Assembly: GCA_017938765.1 (NCBI GenBank)
Contig: JAGBAX010000021.1
Location: 62,001-126,000, forward strand
DNA from: Alistipes sp.
GTDB taxonomy: Bacteria; Bacteroidota; Bacteroidia; Bacteroidales; Rikenellaceae
DNA length: 64,000 nt
Direction: 5' to 3'
Positions 40,621-49,665 of the stretch are shown here, in pieces; position 1 is the first letter of the stretch, and each line of letters opens with the position of its first letter. The notes beneath the pieces are model-generated. The model saw nothing but the letters and a program-made list of their open reading frames with translations. It searched no databases and had not been told where the DNA came from. The position numbers and the translations under genes were made by a program.

Positions 40621-42636
40621 ATGATTGACAGAGATGTTGTAGATAGAATTATGTCGGCCGCCAATATCGTTGAGGTGGTAAGCGACTATGTGACACTCAA
40701 GCGTGCGGGTGCCAACTATCAGGCGTGCTGTCCGTTCCACAACGAGAAGACTCCATCTTTTGTCGTATCGCCTGCCAAAGGGCTCTTTAAGTGCTTTGGT
40801 TGCGGTAAGGCTGGCAATGCTGTGACCTTTGTAATGGAGCACGAGGGTATAAGCTACCCTGAGGCTCTAAAGGCGGTAGCAAAGCGTTATGGCATAGAGG
40901 TCAAGGAGAAGGAGATGACTGCTGAGGAGGTCAAGCGCAACGACAACCGCGAGAGTATGTTCACTCTCAACAGTTTCATCTCCAAGTACTTTACCGACTA
41001 TCTCCATCGCGACACTGAGGAGGGTATCCCTGTGGGTATGAGTTATTTCAGCTCTGCCAGAGGCTTTAGCGCTAAGACTATAGAGAAGTTCGGTCTTGGC
41101 ATGTGCCCTTCGGGTGGCGACAGGATGACACGCGATGCACTTAAGGCTGGCTACAAGGAGGAGTTTTTGATAGCCACAGGTCTTACTATCAAGCGTGAGA
41201 GTGACGGCCGTCTCTACGACCGTTTCCGCGAGCGTGTGATGTTCCCGATACACAACATTTCGGGTCGTATCGTAGGCTTTGGAGGCCGTACCATGCGTAC
41301 CGATAAGAGCGTTGCCAAGTATCAGAACTCCCCAGAGAGCGAGATTTACAACAAGTCGCGCGAGCTATATGGACTCTTCTTTGCCAAGAAGGCTATTCAG
41401 CAGGCGGATTACGCCATTATGGTGGAGGGTTATACTGATGTAATCTCTATGCACCAGTCGGGCGTTGAGAATGTGGTTGCCTCGTCTGGAACATCGCTTA
41501 CCGTTGACCAGATACGCCTTATACGCCGTTTTACCAACAATCTGACAATCATCTACGACTCTGACGCTGCGGGAATCAAGGCCTCGCTACGCGGTATAGA
41601 CCTTGTGCTGCACGAGGGTATGAATGTGCGTGTAGTGCTTCTACCAGAGGGGGATGACCCTGACTCTTTCGCTCGTAGCCACAGCGCAGTGCAGGTGCAA
41701 GAGTATATCAAGGCCAATGCTGAGAACTTTATAACCTTCAAGACCAAACTGCTTCTTGCCGACACGGGTGGTGACCCTGTAAAGCGCGGAGAGGTTACGC
41801 GAAGCATCATTACTTCAATAGCGCAGATTTCAGACCCTATCACCCGCTCAATGTTCATCAAGGATTGTTCGCAGATGATGGATGCTGACGAGAATATGCT
41901 CATCAGCGAGGTTGCTCGCCACCGTATGCACAACCTTGGAGACGCTGAGGCTGAGGAGTTTATCCGCCGACAGGCACGACAGCAGCAGAATAGTCGTTAC
42001 AACACGAACTACGGCAAGGGTAAAAACAGCTACCAGCCGATAGTAGATGAGCAGGAGGTCAATCAACGCTTCGGAGAGATGCCTTTGAGTGCCTCGGTAG
42101 AGACTCTTGAGCGCGAGATAATCTACTACCTGCTCAAGTTCGGTCAGAGTAACTTTGAGACCCTTGAGGGTGGCACGGTCATTGAGCTTAACACTGCCGA
42201 GGTGATTATTGAGGAGCTTGACAAGATGGATATCGTGATGCGCGACCCTACATACGACACTATCCTAACGATTTATCGCACAGCACTTTCCGAGTCTCGC
42301 TACCCTTCTCAGACTGAGATAGTAAACAACGCCGACCCTGAGGTTTGTCGCGTGGCGGTGGACATCCTTACTATGGACGACAACTACACCGAGAGTGCCA
42401 TCTGGTCGCAGAAGGATATGCGCACGCTCTCGCAGTCAAATATGCTTGCTGAGGGCATTCCAAAGCTCATATGGCTCTACAAGTCGCGCATTATTATGGG
42501 TCGTATAGCTGAGCTAAATGCGCTACTTGCCTCAGAGGCATCGGAAGAAGATATGCTTGAGTATCTGAAGGAGCTCAACCATATGAACCAGCTCAAAGTA
42601 CAGATAGCCAACCACTTAGGTCGCACGATAATCTAA
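40621..42636 (+). CDS. dnaG: DNA primase
   Basis: Synthesises RNA primers at the replication fork. In 671 aa: an N-terminal CHC2 zinc domain with Cys37, His40, Cys58 and Cys61 and FHNEKTPSF, an RNA polymerase domain with TOPRIM motifs EGYTDVISMHQSG and DSDAAG (about 265-350), and a C-terminal helicase-interaction domain (about 480-671). The GRIVGFGGR motif is present. It forms an operon with uvrB, whose ATG overlaps the dnaG TAA. Confidence 0.97.
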   Translation: MIDRDVVDRIMSAANIVEVVSDYVTLKRAGANYQACCPFHNEKTPSFVVSPAKGLFKCFGCGKAGNAVTFVMEHEGISYPEALKAVAKRYGIEVKEKEMTAEEVKRNDNRESMFTLNSFISKYFTDYLHRDTEEGIPVGMSYFSSARGFSAKTIEKFGLGMCPSGGDRMTRDALKAGYKEEFLIATGLTIKRESDGRLYDRFRERVMFPIHNISGRIVGFGGRTMRTDKSVAKYQNSPESEIYNKSRELYGLFFAKKAIQQADYAIMVEGYTDVISMHQSGVENVVASSGTSLTVDQIRLIRRFTNNLTIIYDSDAAGIKASLRGIDLVLHEGMNVRVVLLPEGDDPDSFARSHSAVQVQEYIKANAENFITFKTKLLLADTGGDPVKRGEVTRSIITSIAQISDPITRSMFIKDCSQMMDADENMLISEVARHRMHNLGDAEAEEFIRRQARQQQNSRYNTNYGKGKNSYQPIVDEQEVNQRFGEMPLSASVETLEREIIYYLLKFGQSNFETLEGGTVIELNTAEVIIEELDKMDIVMRDPTYDTILTIYRTALSESRYPSQTEIVNNADPEVCRVAVDILTMDDNYTESAIWSQKDMRTLSQSNMLAEGIPKLIWLYKSRIIMGRIAELNALLASEASEEDMLEYLKELNHMNQLKVQIANHLGRTII

Positions 42637-44612
42637 TGGACTTTCAACTCACCTCGCAGTATGCCCCTACGGGAGACCAGCCGCAGGCGATTCAGGAGAT
42701 TCTTGAGTCGTTCACTGCTGGTGTAAACTGCTGTACACTGCAGGGTGTAACGGGCTCTGGTAAGACCTTTACTATGGCTAATGTCATCGCGGCACTTAAC
42801 CGCCCGACACTGGTCTTGAGTCACAACAAGACCCTTGCGGCACAGCTCTATGGCGAGTTCAGCAACTTCTTTCCCAACAACGCCGTTGAGTACTTCGTCT
42901 CCTACTACGACTACTATCAGCCAGAGGCATACCTACCAGCAACTGACACCTACATAGAGAAGGACCTATCTATCAACGACCAGATAGAGAAGATGCGTCT
43001 TGCTACGACAGCCTCACTACTCTCAGGTAGGCGTGACATTGTGGTTGTCAGCTCCGTTTCGTGCCTCTATGGTATTGGCAACCCCGCTGATTTTCACGCC
43101 AATACAATCACTCTGAAGGTCGGCGAGATTATCTCTCACAAGCAGATGCTCTATCGCCTTGTGGAGGCACTCTATACCCGCACGGAGATAGAACTCTCTC
43201 CTGCCACTTTCCGCGTCAAGGGTGAGACGATAGATGTTATGTCAGCCTTTGGAAACAGTTGTTACCGCATACTCTTCTTTGATGACGAGATTGAGGCTAT
43301 ATACTCCATAGACCCACTCTCAGGAGCTCGTCTTGAGACTCTTACAGAGGTGAGCATCTACCCTGCCAACCTCTTTGTAACCACCAAGGAGCGTATTGAC
43401 AAAGCCGTCAGTCAGATATATATAGATATGGGTAAGCAGGTCGCCTTCTTTGAGCGAGAGGGTCGCCCAACTGAGGCAAAGCGCATACAGCAACGCACAG
43501 AGTACGACCTTGAGATGATTAAGGAGCTGGGCTACTGCCCTGGCATTGAGAACTACTCGCGATATTTTGACGGCAGAAGTGCTGGCACACGCCCATTCTG
43601 TCTGTTAGACTACTTCCCAGAGGACTTTCTGCTTATCGTGGACGAGAGCCACGTGACTATTCCGCAGGTCAGAGCTATGTTCGGTGGCGACAGAGCCCGC
43701 AAGGAGAATCTCGTAGAGTATGGCTTCCGCCTGCCTGCTGCAAGGGACAACCGTCCACTGCGCTTTGAGGAGTTTGAGGCACTTACGGGCACTACTCTCT
43801 ATGTCAGTGCTACACCTGCCGACTATGAGATTGCTCGCTCGGATGGTGCTGTAATAGAGCAGATTATCCGCCCTACAGCCCTTATTGACCCACCCCTTGA
43901 GGTGCGTAGTTCCGAGAATCAGATTATTGACCTCATTGAGCAGATAACACTGCGCACGGAGCGCGATGAGAAGGTTATCGTTACGACCCTTACAAAGCGC
44001 AGCGCCGAGGAACTTGCCGCCTACTTTGAGAAGATGAGCATCCGCTGCCGATATATCCACTCCGATGTGGATACCCTTGAGCGAGTGCAGATTCTTGAGG
44101 ATTTACGAGCAGGGCTGTTTGATGTGCTTATCGGAGTAAACCTGCTGCGTGAGGGATTAGACCTGCCAGAGGTATCGCTCGTAGCCATTATAGATGCCGA
44201 CATGGAGGGTATGCTCCGCAATGTGAGGGCTATAACCCAGATAGCAGGTCGTGCAGCGCGCCACGAGAATGGACTTGTGATTATGTACGCAGGCAAGGTA
44301 ACAAAGACTATGCGCGAGTCTATTGAGCAGAGCAACCGCCGCCGATACAAGCAGATACGCTACAACATGGAGCACAACCTTATGCCTCGTCAGGCCAATA
44401 AGAGTGGTAACGCTCAAAATCTGTTAAACACTGATAATCAAATAGATGTAGCGACTGTCACCGAGACTATTCAGCCTCAGACCACCGAAGAAATCCGCGC
44501 AGAGATTGCTCGTGCACAGGCAGATATGGAGCGTGCCGCCAAGAGCCTTGACTTCCTCGCCGCAGCGCGTTTCCGCGACCGTATACAGGAACTGGAGAAG
44601 CTGTTGCACTAA
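42636..44612 (+). CDS. uvrB: Excinuclease ABC subunit B
   Basis: The damage-verifying helicase-like subunit of nucleotide excision repair. In 658 aa: Walker A GVTGSGKT at 37-44, the beta-hairpin region YDYYQPEAYLP, DESH, SATPADYE, INLLREGLDLPEV-type motif V, AGRAARHENG motif VI and a C-terminal UVR domain for UvrC binding (about 620-655). The length is usual. Its stop codon overlaps that of the convergent GtrA-like gene by 3 bases, leaving no room for a terminator between them. Confidence 0.97.
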   Translation: MDFQLTSQYAPTGDQPQAIQEILESFTAGVNCCTLQGVTGSGKTFTMANVIAALNRPTLVLSHNKTLAAQLYGEFSNFFPNNAVEYFVSYYDYYQPEAYLPATDTYIEKDLSINDQIEKMRLATTASLLSGRRDIVVVSSVSCLYGIGNPADFHANTITLKVGEIISHKQMLYRLVEALYTRTEIELSPATFRVKGETIDVMSAFGNSCYRILFFDDEIEAIYSIDPLSGARLETLTEVSIYPANLFVTTKERIDKAVSQIYIDMGKQVAFFEREGRPTEAKRIQQRTEYDLEMIKELGYCPGIENYSRYFDGRSAGTRPFCLLDYFPEDFLLIVDESHVTIPQVRAMFGGDRARKENLVEYGFRLPAARDNRPLRFEEFEALTGTTLYVSATPADYEIARSDGAVIEQIIRPTALIDPPLEVRSSENQIIDLIEQITLRTERDEKVIVTTLTKRSAEELAAYFEKMSIRCRYIHSDVDTLERVQILEDLRAGLFDVLIGVNLLREGLDLPEVSLVAIIDADMEGMLRNVRAITQIAGRAARHENGLVIMYAGKVTKTMRESIEQSNRRRYKQIRYNMEHNLMPRQANKSGNAQNLLNTDNQIDVATVTETIQPQTTEEIRAEIARAQADMERAAKSLDFLAAARFRDRIQELEKLLH

Positions 44613-45085
44613 TCCCTAAAGACCCAGTAGCGGCCGATAAGGTAGCTATAAAGCGCTGTTATAACTGTCGTTACAACCTTTGACGGTGTAGGCCAGAGGG
44701 CGACGGTCTCAACAAGCAACTTCATCAGCACATAGTTTAGCACTATAGAGCAGGCAACAGAGAGCAGGTACTTTGTGCACTGCACCCAACCTGATATATG
44801 GGTCGTGCGAAAGGCGACATAGCGATTGAGCCAAAAGCCCGTAAAGAATGTTATCGGAAAGACAATAACCAACGAGAGTATATGTGGCGAGATAACCACA
44901 AAGCCGAGGTCTACAAACTGCTTGGCAACGATAAAGTTATAGATAACAAAGTACCACAGCGCATCCAGCGCCATATTAATAGCACCACAAGCCCCATAGC
45001 GAAAGAGTTTTATATCAACTCTCTGCCGTATGGCTGGTAGATAAAGGCACTCTATTGCCTGAGTGATAAGCGAGCTTAAACCCAT
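44609..45085 (-). CDS. GtrA-like membrane protein
   Basis: A 158-aa inner-membrane protein with four membrane segments and the GtrA pattern (FRYGACGAINMALDALWYFVIYNFI, then FPITFFTGFWLNRYVAFR and a terminal GRYWVFRD). GtrA-like proteins are thought to flip undecaprenyl-linked sugars for surface glycan decoration. No glycosyltransferase is adjacent. It is the last gene of a minus-strand operon with HU-SPOR and shares its start base with the stop of that gene. Confidence 0.88.
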   Translation of the reverse strand: MGLSSLITQAIECLYLPAIRQRVDIKLFRYGACGAINMALDALWYFVIYNFIVAKQFVDLGFVVISPHILSLVIVFPITFFTGFWLNRYVAFRTTHISGWVQCTKYLLSVACSIVLNYVLMKLLVETVALWPTPSKVVTTVITALYSYLIGRYWVFRD

Positions 45086-45912
45086 TATCTATTTGTGAAA
45101 ATCCACATATCGTCAAAGATGCCGTCACGCTCCTGAAGCTCATACATACGCTCTAAACAAGCCTTACGAGACGGGAGGTTGCAGACTGCAAGCAGGTACA
45201 TCGTATCCCCCTTATGATGATAGATAACGCACTGAATATCAGGATATTTTCTCTCAATAATGCGCTTATACTTCTCAGCATTTTGCTTCTGTGAAAATAC
45301 TCCGTAGACAAGGTAGTTTCCGCCCTGCTCCATACGCTCAACGCCCTGCTCAGTAACTGGTACGGGTGCTACTGGCTCTGGTTCAACGGCTGGCTGCTGA
45401 ACGGTCTCAACGACTGGCTCTTCAACCACTGGCTTATCAGCCTTACTGCCACTGAGGATAAAGTACGCACCCACCACCGCAGCTACGACAACAAGCGCCA
45501 CGATAATCACTATCAGAGCCGTCCTATTACCCTTGCTCTTTGGCTTGGCAGCAACCTCAAATACTGGATTTAGCACCGTCAGAAGTGACTCCGAAGGGGT
45601 AAAAATACGATTTTCAAGCGTTCCTACGCCATCAATAACCACCCTATCAGCCACCCTTACACTGCCTAACCACTGGTTGTAAATCTCCTCCGCACGAGCA
45701 GCATCAACGCCCGCAGCACCAGCGATAAGCTCAAGAACAGTCTCACCGCGCTTCTCGCCCGTAAAGGTCACAGTGCGCTGTGGTGGCACAAACTCATTAC
45801 CATCTACCGATGCAGCCTCACGGCGAACAACAAGCGAGCCTATAGTAGGCATTGACACATCCTTACCCTTACATAAGGTGTTGTATATCAACTTATTAAC
45901 CTGCGTAATCAT
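45085..45912 (-). CDS. HU-like/SPOR fusion membrane protein
   Basis: A 275-aa protein with an N-terminal domain of the HU-CCDC81 type (about 1-115, two HU-like halves, MITQVNKLIYNTLCKGKDVSMPTIGSLV), a single membrane segment (about 133-153), a Pro/Glu/Val-rich linker (about 160-195) and a C-terminal SPOR domain (about 200-275, YLVYGVFSQKQNAEKYKRII) that binds denuded peptidoglycan. This architecture is characteristic of Bacteroidota and may link the nucleoid or a cytoplasmic partner to the dividing cell wall. It is 3 bases after lgt. Confidence 0.9.
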   Translation of the reverse strand: MITQVNKLIYNTLCKGKDVSMPTIGSLVVRREAASVDGNEFVPPQRTVTFTGEKRGETVLELIAGAAGVDAARAEEIYNQWLGSVRVADRVVIDGVGTLENRIFTPSESLLTVLNPVFEVAAKPKSKGNRTALIVIIVALVVVAAVVGAYFILSGSKADKPVVEEPVVETVQQPAVEPEPVAPVPVTEQGVERMEQGGNYLVYGVFSQKQNAEKYKRIIERKYPDIQCVIYHHKGDTMYLLAVCNLPSRKACLERMYELQERDGIFDDMWIFTNR

Positions 45913-45915
45913 AGT

Positions 45916-46767
45916 TTATTTTCTCTTTTGATTAGACCTCTTTGTATCATCAGCCACTGCAGGGTGCTTAAGAGCATACCACACAGAGGCTATACCTATA
46001 ATAATAAACGGAATGCTTAGCCACTGACCCATATTGAGCGTCATACCCTGCTCAAAGGCCACTTGGTCAACCTTGACAAACTCAATAAAGAATCGCGTCA
46101 GGAAGATACCTATCAGCGCAACACCGAACATCAGTCCACGACGACGCGGAGCATCGGTCTTATTGTACATCCACCACAGCAGAATAAATGTAAGGATATA
46201 GCACAGAGCCTCATAGAGTTGCGTTGGGTGGCAAGCGGGCACCTGCTCAACTGGTAGACCACGATGTAGGCGCATAAACTTAAATCCCCAAGGAAGGGAT
46301 GTCTGATTACCGATAATCTCGGAGTTGAAGAGGTTACCAAAGCGAATGAGCGCACCGCTAATCGGGGCAATAACGCCCAGACGGTCGGTCATCCACATCA
46401 CTGGCACACGATTTTTGCGCGAGCAGAGCCAAATGGCAAGGATAATACCTATCGTAGCACCGTGACTGGCAAGACCTCCGTCACGAATTTCGGTAATAAT
46501 CGCCCAAGGCTTAAGTAGGTAGTACTCAGGCTCATAGAACAGACAGTGACCCACTCGTGCGCCAATCATCGTACCCAGAGCGATATAGAGGAAAGCCGAG
46601 TCGGCAAGCTCTTGACTCTTCCCCTCCCTCTTGCAGAAGTAGCTGAATATCCACGCACCCACAAGCAGTGCCGCAGCCCACATAAGGCTGTAGTAGCGAA
46701 TCTCAAAACCGAAAATTGTCACCAGCACGGGATTAAAATCCCAGACCACTGTCAATGGCTCTACCAT
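45916..46767 (-). CDS. lgt: Prolipoprotein diacylglyceryl transferase
   Basis: Attaches diacylglycerol to the lipobox Cys of prolipoproteins at the inner membrane, the first step for the several lipoproteins in this window. Its 283 aa have seven membrane segments and the key motifs GARVGHCLFYEPEYYL, GGLASHGATIGI (essential His) and the Lgt signature around RFGNLFNSEIIGNQ. The C terminus is basic. It starts 2 bases after the histidine kinase stop, so the kinase, lgt, HU-SPOR and gtrA-like genes form one operon. Confidence 0.95.
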   Translation of the reverse strand: MVEPLTVVWDFNPVLVTIFGFEIRYYSLMWAAALLVGAWIFSYFCKREGKSQELADSAFLYIALGTMIGARVGHCLFYEPEYYLLKPWAIITEIRDGGLASHGATIGIILAIWLCSRKNRVPVMWMTDRLGVIAPISGALIRFGNLFNSEIIGNQTSLPWGFKFMRLHRGLPVEQVPACHPTQLYEALCYILTFILLWWMYNKTDAPRRRGLMFGVALIGIFLTRFFIEFVKVDQVAFEQGMTLNMGQWLSIPFIIIGIASVWYALKHPAVADDTKRSNQKRK

Positions 46768-46769
46768 AA

Positions 46770-47804
46770 TTATAAATCTACCTTGCTAAGTGTAAATGTA
46801 AATGTACTTCCCTTGCCCAGTTCACTGCGCACAGAGACCTTCTCGCCGTGATTCTCAATAATATGCTTCACGATAGCCAGACCAAGGCCTGTTCCGCCCT
46901 GCTCACGGCTTCTGCCCTTATCGGTGCGGTAGAAGCGCTCAAAGACTCTCGGAAGGTCGCTCTTGGCAATGCCGATACCGTTATCCTCCACCTCTACAAG
47001 CACCTTGTCAAGCATATCGCGGCAGGTAATCTTTGTCTCACCGCCCTCCTTACCGTAACGGATAGAGTTTACAATAAGATTCTCAAGCACCTGACCGATG
47101 TAGAACTTGTCGGCGCTTACCCAACAGCGTGAAGGGAGGTTGTCTGCACCCTTAACAACGATATTGATGTTACGCTTCTGAGCCTCAAGCTCAACCTGCT
47201 CGGCAATCTCCTTACAGAGAGCCACCATATCAAAACTCTCTGGGCGAATCTGACTCATATTGCTGTCCAGACGAGAGATAGTATCAAGGTCATTCAGAAT
47301 GTTAATCATACGCTCAACACTGCGCTCGGCACGCTCAATGTACTTGCGGTTAATCTCCTCATCCTCAAGACCTCCGTCAAGAAGCGTTGAGAGGTAACCC
47401 TGAATATTGAAAATTGGAGTCTTCAGCTCGTGCGCCACATTGCCAAGGTACTGCTTGCGGAAGGCCTCCGCCTCCTTGAGTCGTGCAATCTCGCGGTCGT
47501 TATCCTCCGCCCAAGAGTTCAACTCATCAGAGACATCATCCACCCTCTTATCCTTCAGCTCAGTAGCAATATCGCCAGTGTGAATATCACGCGAGAGTAC
47601 CATAGAGTATATCGGGCGCAACTTGTAAGCCACATACTTTACAATCATCCACAGTGCAAAGAGCGACACACCAACAAAGACAAGCAACGAGGCAATCAGT
47701 GCAATCCACCATGTTACCTTTACCGCCAGCATCGCCACCGCTGTACAAACTCCTGCCACCGCGCCAATTAACCACGACGCACTCTCTTTGGTCTTAATAA
47801 TCAT
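46770..47804 (-). CDS. Sensor histidine kinase (PhoR-like), no adjacent response regulator
   Basis: A 344-aa membrane kinase with two N-terminal membrane segments (about 12-30, 34-57) separated by almost no periplasmic loop, a HAMP-like segment (about 60-105), a HisKA domain with the phospho-acceptor His125 in AHELKTPIFNIQGYL, and an ATPase domain with N box NSIRYG, DNGIGIA and GGTGLGLAIVKHI. Lacking a periplasmic sensor, it may sense the membrane or a partner. No response regulator gene is next to it. It leads the operon with lgt. Confidence 0.92.
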   Translation of the reverse strand: MIIKTKESASWLIGAVAGVCTAVAMLAVKVTWWIALIASLLVFVGVSLFALWMIVKYVAYKLRPIYSMVLSRDIHTGDIATELKDKRVDDVSDELNSWAEDNDREIARLKEAEAFRKQYLGNVAHELKTPIFNIQGYLSTLLDGGLEDEEINRKYIERAERSVERMINILNDLDTISRLDSNMSQIRPESFDMVALCKEIAEQVELEAQKRNINIVVKGADNLPSRCWVSADKFYIGQVLENLIVNSIRYGKEGGETKITCRDMLDKVLVEVEDNGIGIAKSDLPRVFERFYRTDKGRSREQGGTGLGLAIVKHIIENHGEKVSVRSELGKGSTFTFTLSKVDL

Positions 47805-47848
47805 ATCTATCAGTTTTTAAGGTTTTATCTTTTTACCGCCTGCTATTT

Positions 47849-47871
47849 GCTAATGGACAATAGCCATTAGC
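47849..47871. repeat. Short hairpin GCTAATGG/CCATTAGC
   Basis: Eight-base arms flank a 7-base loop between tRNA-Arg and the kinase gene. The sequence is the same GGCTAATGGCCAATAGCC-like module that recurs in gaps through 58.5 kb. Confidence 0.5.
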
Positions 47872-47878
47872 TTTTCAG

Positions 47879-47950
47879 CAGTTCCGAGCGGATTCGAACC
47901 GCTATCGTAAGAACCGGAATCTTATATTCTATCCATTGAACTACGGAACC
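47879..47950 (-). tRNA. tRNA-Arg (anticodon CCG)
   Basis: A 72-nt cloverleaf on the minus strand: acceptor GGTTCCG with CGGAACT, D arm TAGTTCAATGGATAGAAT, anticodon stem TAAGA/TCTTA around loop TTCCGGT giving CCG, and T arm GCGGTTCGAATCCGC. CCA is not encoded. A -7 box lies 16 bases upstream. Confidence 0.92.
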
Positions 47951-47965
47951 AATCGCTTCAAAAAG

Positions 47966-47973
47966 CAAAGGTA
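47966..47973 (-). promoter_or_regulatory. -7 element TACCTTTG of tRNA-Arg
   Basis: An exact TAnnTTTG match on the minus strand. The surrounding 34 bases are an inverted copy of the ruvB promoter. Confidence 0.65.
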
Positions 47974-47979
47974 GTAAAA

Positions 47980-47998
47980 TTTTTGCGAAACGCAAAAA
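47980..47998. promoter_or_regulatory. Palindrome TTTTTGCG-AAA-CGCAAAAA at the tRNA-Arg promoter
   Basis: A perfect 8-3-8 inverted repeat in the -33 region, identical to the one at ruvB (48452-48470). Confidence 0.55.
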
Positions 47999-48005
47999 TG
48001 TTTTT

Positions 48006-48040
48006 AGAGTACAGAGAACAGAGTACAGAGAACAGAGAGA
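48006..48040. repeat. Tandem repeat AGAGTACAGAGAAC
   Basis: Two and a half copies of a 14-bp unit. The same unit, with AT or AG in the middle, recurs at 48327-48358 (inverted), 49518-49600 and 58430-58438. Confidence 0.7.
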
Positions 48041-48125
48041 TTTAACTCCTTATACTCTCTGTCAAGGAGTGACGACCGACGAAAGTATAGGGGTTTCGTC
48101 GGTCGTCACCTCCTCTCAACTCATA

Positions 48126-48356
48126 TCAGAATGGACAGTCGTCGTCATCGTAGGGCTCGCTGTAGTCATACTGCACATCGTCATCATCAAAGGGCGAGGC
48201 TTGTGATATCGAACGGATATCATCACGCTGTAACGGTGTAACACTTGTAACAGGTGTAACATTATGTAACACATTGTCACTTGTAACACTGGTTACACAC
48301 CCCTGTGACAGCGTTACATTGTTACACTCTGTTATCTGTACTCTGTTATCTGTACT
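48126..48356 (-). pseudogene. C-terminal remnant ending in an SSB-like acidic tail
   Basis: An open minus-strand frame of 76 codons with no ATG, bounded upstream by TAG at 48357-48359. The product has VT-rich repeats (VTSVTSDNVLHNVTPVTSVTP) and ends SEPYDDDDCPF, very like the acidic DDxPF tail of single-strand DNA-binding proteins and of some mobile-element primases. Nothing upstream encodes the missing globular part. A GTG within it could start a 48-residue peptide. I treat it as the leftover 3' end of an ssb- or primase-type gene. Confidence 0.45.
48229..48326. repeat. Iteron-like cluster of TGTAAC/GTTACA
   Basis: Six TGTAAC and three inverted GTTACA hexamers lie in 98 bp with irregular 8-17 bp spacing. 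They coincide with the Val-Thr codons of the remnant ORF, so they may be coding in origin rather than protein-binding sites. Confidence 0.5.
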
Positions 48357-48451
48357 CTAAAAAGGCTAATGGTCAAGTGACGACTGACGAAACCCCTATA
48401 CTTTCGTCGGTCGTCACTTCTTGACAGAGAAATGGCCAATGGCTAATGGTA

Positions 48452-48470
48452 TTTTTGCGTTTCGCAAAAA
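48452..48470. promoter_or_regulatory. Palindrome TTTTTGCG-TTT-CGCAAAAA at the ruvB promoter
   Basis: A perfect 8-3-8 inverted repeat directly upstream of the -7 box. The dnaG-uvrB promoter has a near copy. A regulator of DNA repair genes is the simplest reading. Confidence 0.55.
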
Positions 48471-48476
48471 TTTTAC

Positions 48477-48484
48477 TACCTTTG
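48477..48484 (+). promoter_or_regulatory. -7 element TACCTTTG of ruvB
   Basis: An exact TAnnTTTG match 21 bases before the ruvB ATG. Confidence 0.65.
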
Positions 48485-48505
48485 TACTACTAATACACCT
48501 ACACT

Positions 48506-49519
48506 ATGTCAGACTATAGAAATGGTAAGCGCAGTGAGTCGGATAGCGAGTTTGAGAATCGTATTCGTCCGCAGGAGCTTGAGCAGTTTGCGGGTCAGGA
48601 GAAGACCGTAGACAACCTCAAGGTCTTTATTAAGGCTGCGCTGATGCGTGGAGATTCGTTAGACCATGTGTTGTTACACGGCCCTCCAGGATTGGGTAAG
48701 ACTACACTTGCAAATATTATCGCAAATGAGATGGGGGCGCAGATGAAGGTCACATCGGGCCCTGTGCTTGACAAGCCAGGCGACCTTGCGGGGTTGCTGA
48801 CAAACCTCAGCGAGGGCGATGTGCTATTTATAGACGAGATACACCGTCTCAGCCCTATTGTTGAGGAGTACCTCTACTCGGCTATGGAGGACTTTAAGAT
48901 AGATATTGTGCTTGACAAGGGCCCCTCTGCGCGCTCTATACAGATTGAGCTTGCGCCCTTTACCCTTATCGGTGCAACGACACGCAGTGGACTGCTTACA
49001 TCCCCTCTACGCGCCCGCTTTGGTATTACCTGCCACCTTGAGTACTACGACAGCAAGGTGTTAAGTCGCATTGTAAAGCGTTCAGCAGCCATTTTGGGTA
49101 TATCTATAGACGATGATGCAGCTACAGAGCTTGCACTGCGCTCACGAGGCACTCCGCGTATTGCCAATGCGCTGCTACGCCGTGTGCGTGACTTTGCAAT
49201 GGTCAAGGGCGAGGGACATATAGACCTTGAGATTACCCGTATGGCACTGGGTGCACTCAACATAGACTCGCGCGGTCTTGACGAGATGGACAACAAGATT
49301 CTCTCAACCATAATCGCCAAGTTTGGCGGAGGACCTGTGGGACTAAACACTATAGCCACAGCCGTAAGCGAGGAGGCTGGCACTCTTGAGGAGGTCTACG
49401 AGCCTTTCCTTATCAAGGAGGGATTTCTCAAGCGCACCCCGCGTGGTCGTGAGGTTACGGAGCTTGCCTATAAGCACCTCGGTATGATGCCTGAAGCAAA
49501 AGAGGGAGAGCTGTTTTAG
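48506..49519 (+). CDS. ruvB: Holliday junction DNA helicase RuvB
   Basis: The AAA+ motor that drives branch migration with RuvA. In 337 aa: Walker A GPPGLGKT at 59-66, Walker [10 protein letters not shown], sensor [18 protein letters not shown], arginine finger region and a C-terminal winged helix with [12 protein letters not shown]. The length is standard. It is a single-gene unit here, with ruvA and ruvC not in the window. A tandem repeat starts at its stop codon. Confidence 0.97.
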   Translation: MSDYRNGKRSESDSEFENRIRPQELEQFAGQEKTVDNLKVFIKAALMRGDSLDHVLLHGPPGLGKTTLANIIANEMGAQMKVTSGPVLDKPGDLAGLLTNLSEGDVLFIDEIHRLSPIVEEYLYSAMEDFKIDIVLDKGPSARSIQIELAPFTLIGATTRSGLLTSPLRARFGITCHLEYYDSKVLSRIVKRSAAILGISIDDDAATELALRSRGTPRIANALLRRVRDFAMVKGEGHIDLEITRMALGALNIDSRGLDEMDNKILSTIIAKFGGGPVGLNTIATAVSEEAGTLEEVYEPFLIKEGFLKRTPRGREVTELAYKHLGMMPEAKEGELF

Positions 49520-49600
49520 AGTACAGATAACAGAGTACAGAGTACAGATAACAGAGTACAGAGTACAGAGTACAGATAACAGAGTACAGAGTACAGAGAG
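49518..49600. repeat. Tandem repeat of AGAGTACAG(ATAAC) units after ruvB
   Basis: About 83 bp made of AGAGTACAGATAAC and AGAGTACAG units in irregular order, starting at the ruvB stop. It is the longest of four such arrays in the window. It is followed by CTAAATTCCCTAAATTCCTTAAACTCCC-like sequence that recurs near 57.83 kb. Confidence 0.85.
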
Positions 49601-49665
49601 TCTAAATTCCCTAAATTCCTTAAACTCCCTGTTCTGCGTCAGCCAGCTAATGGCCAACGGCTAAT

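Larger units (their letters stand above)
48057..48429. repeat. Inverted-repeat-bounded block between tRNA-Arg and ruvB
   Basis: The arms 48057-48109 and 48377-48429 are inverted copies differing at only a few positions. Each arm is itself a hairpin with a 16-bp stem GTGACGACCGACGAAA (one mismatch in the right copy) and a 9-base loop, the loop sequences being reverse complements. The interior holds the acidic-tail ORF remnant. No transposase is present. It may be a decayed mobile element or a MITE-like unit. Confidence 0.7.

Noticed and set aside
48229..49600. CRISPR-like arrays from TGTAAC repeats or AGAGTACAGATAAC units
   Set aside because: The units are 6-14 bases with irregular or no spacers, and no cas gene is present.
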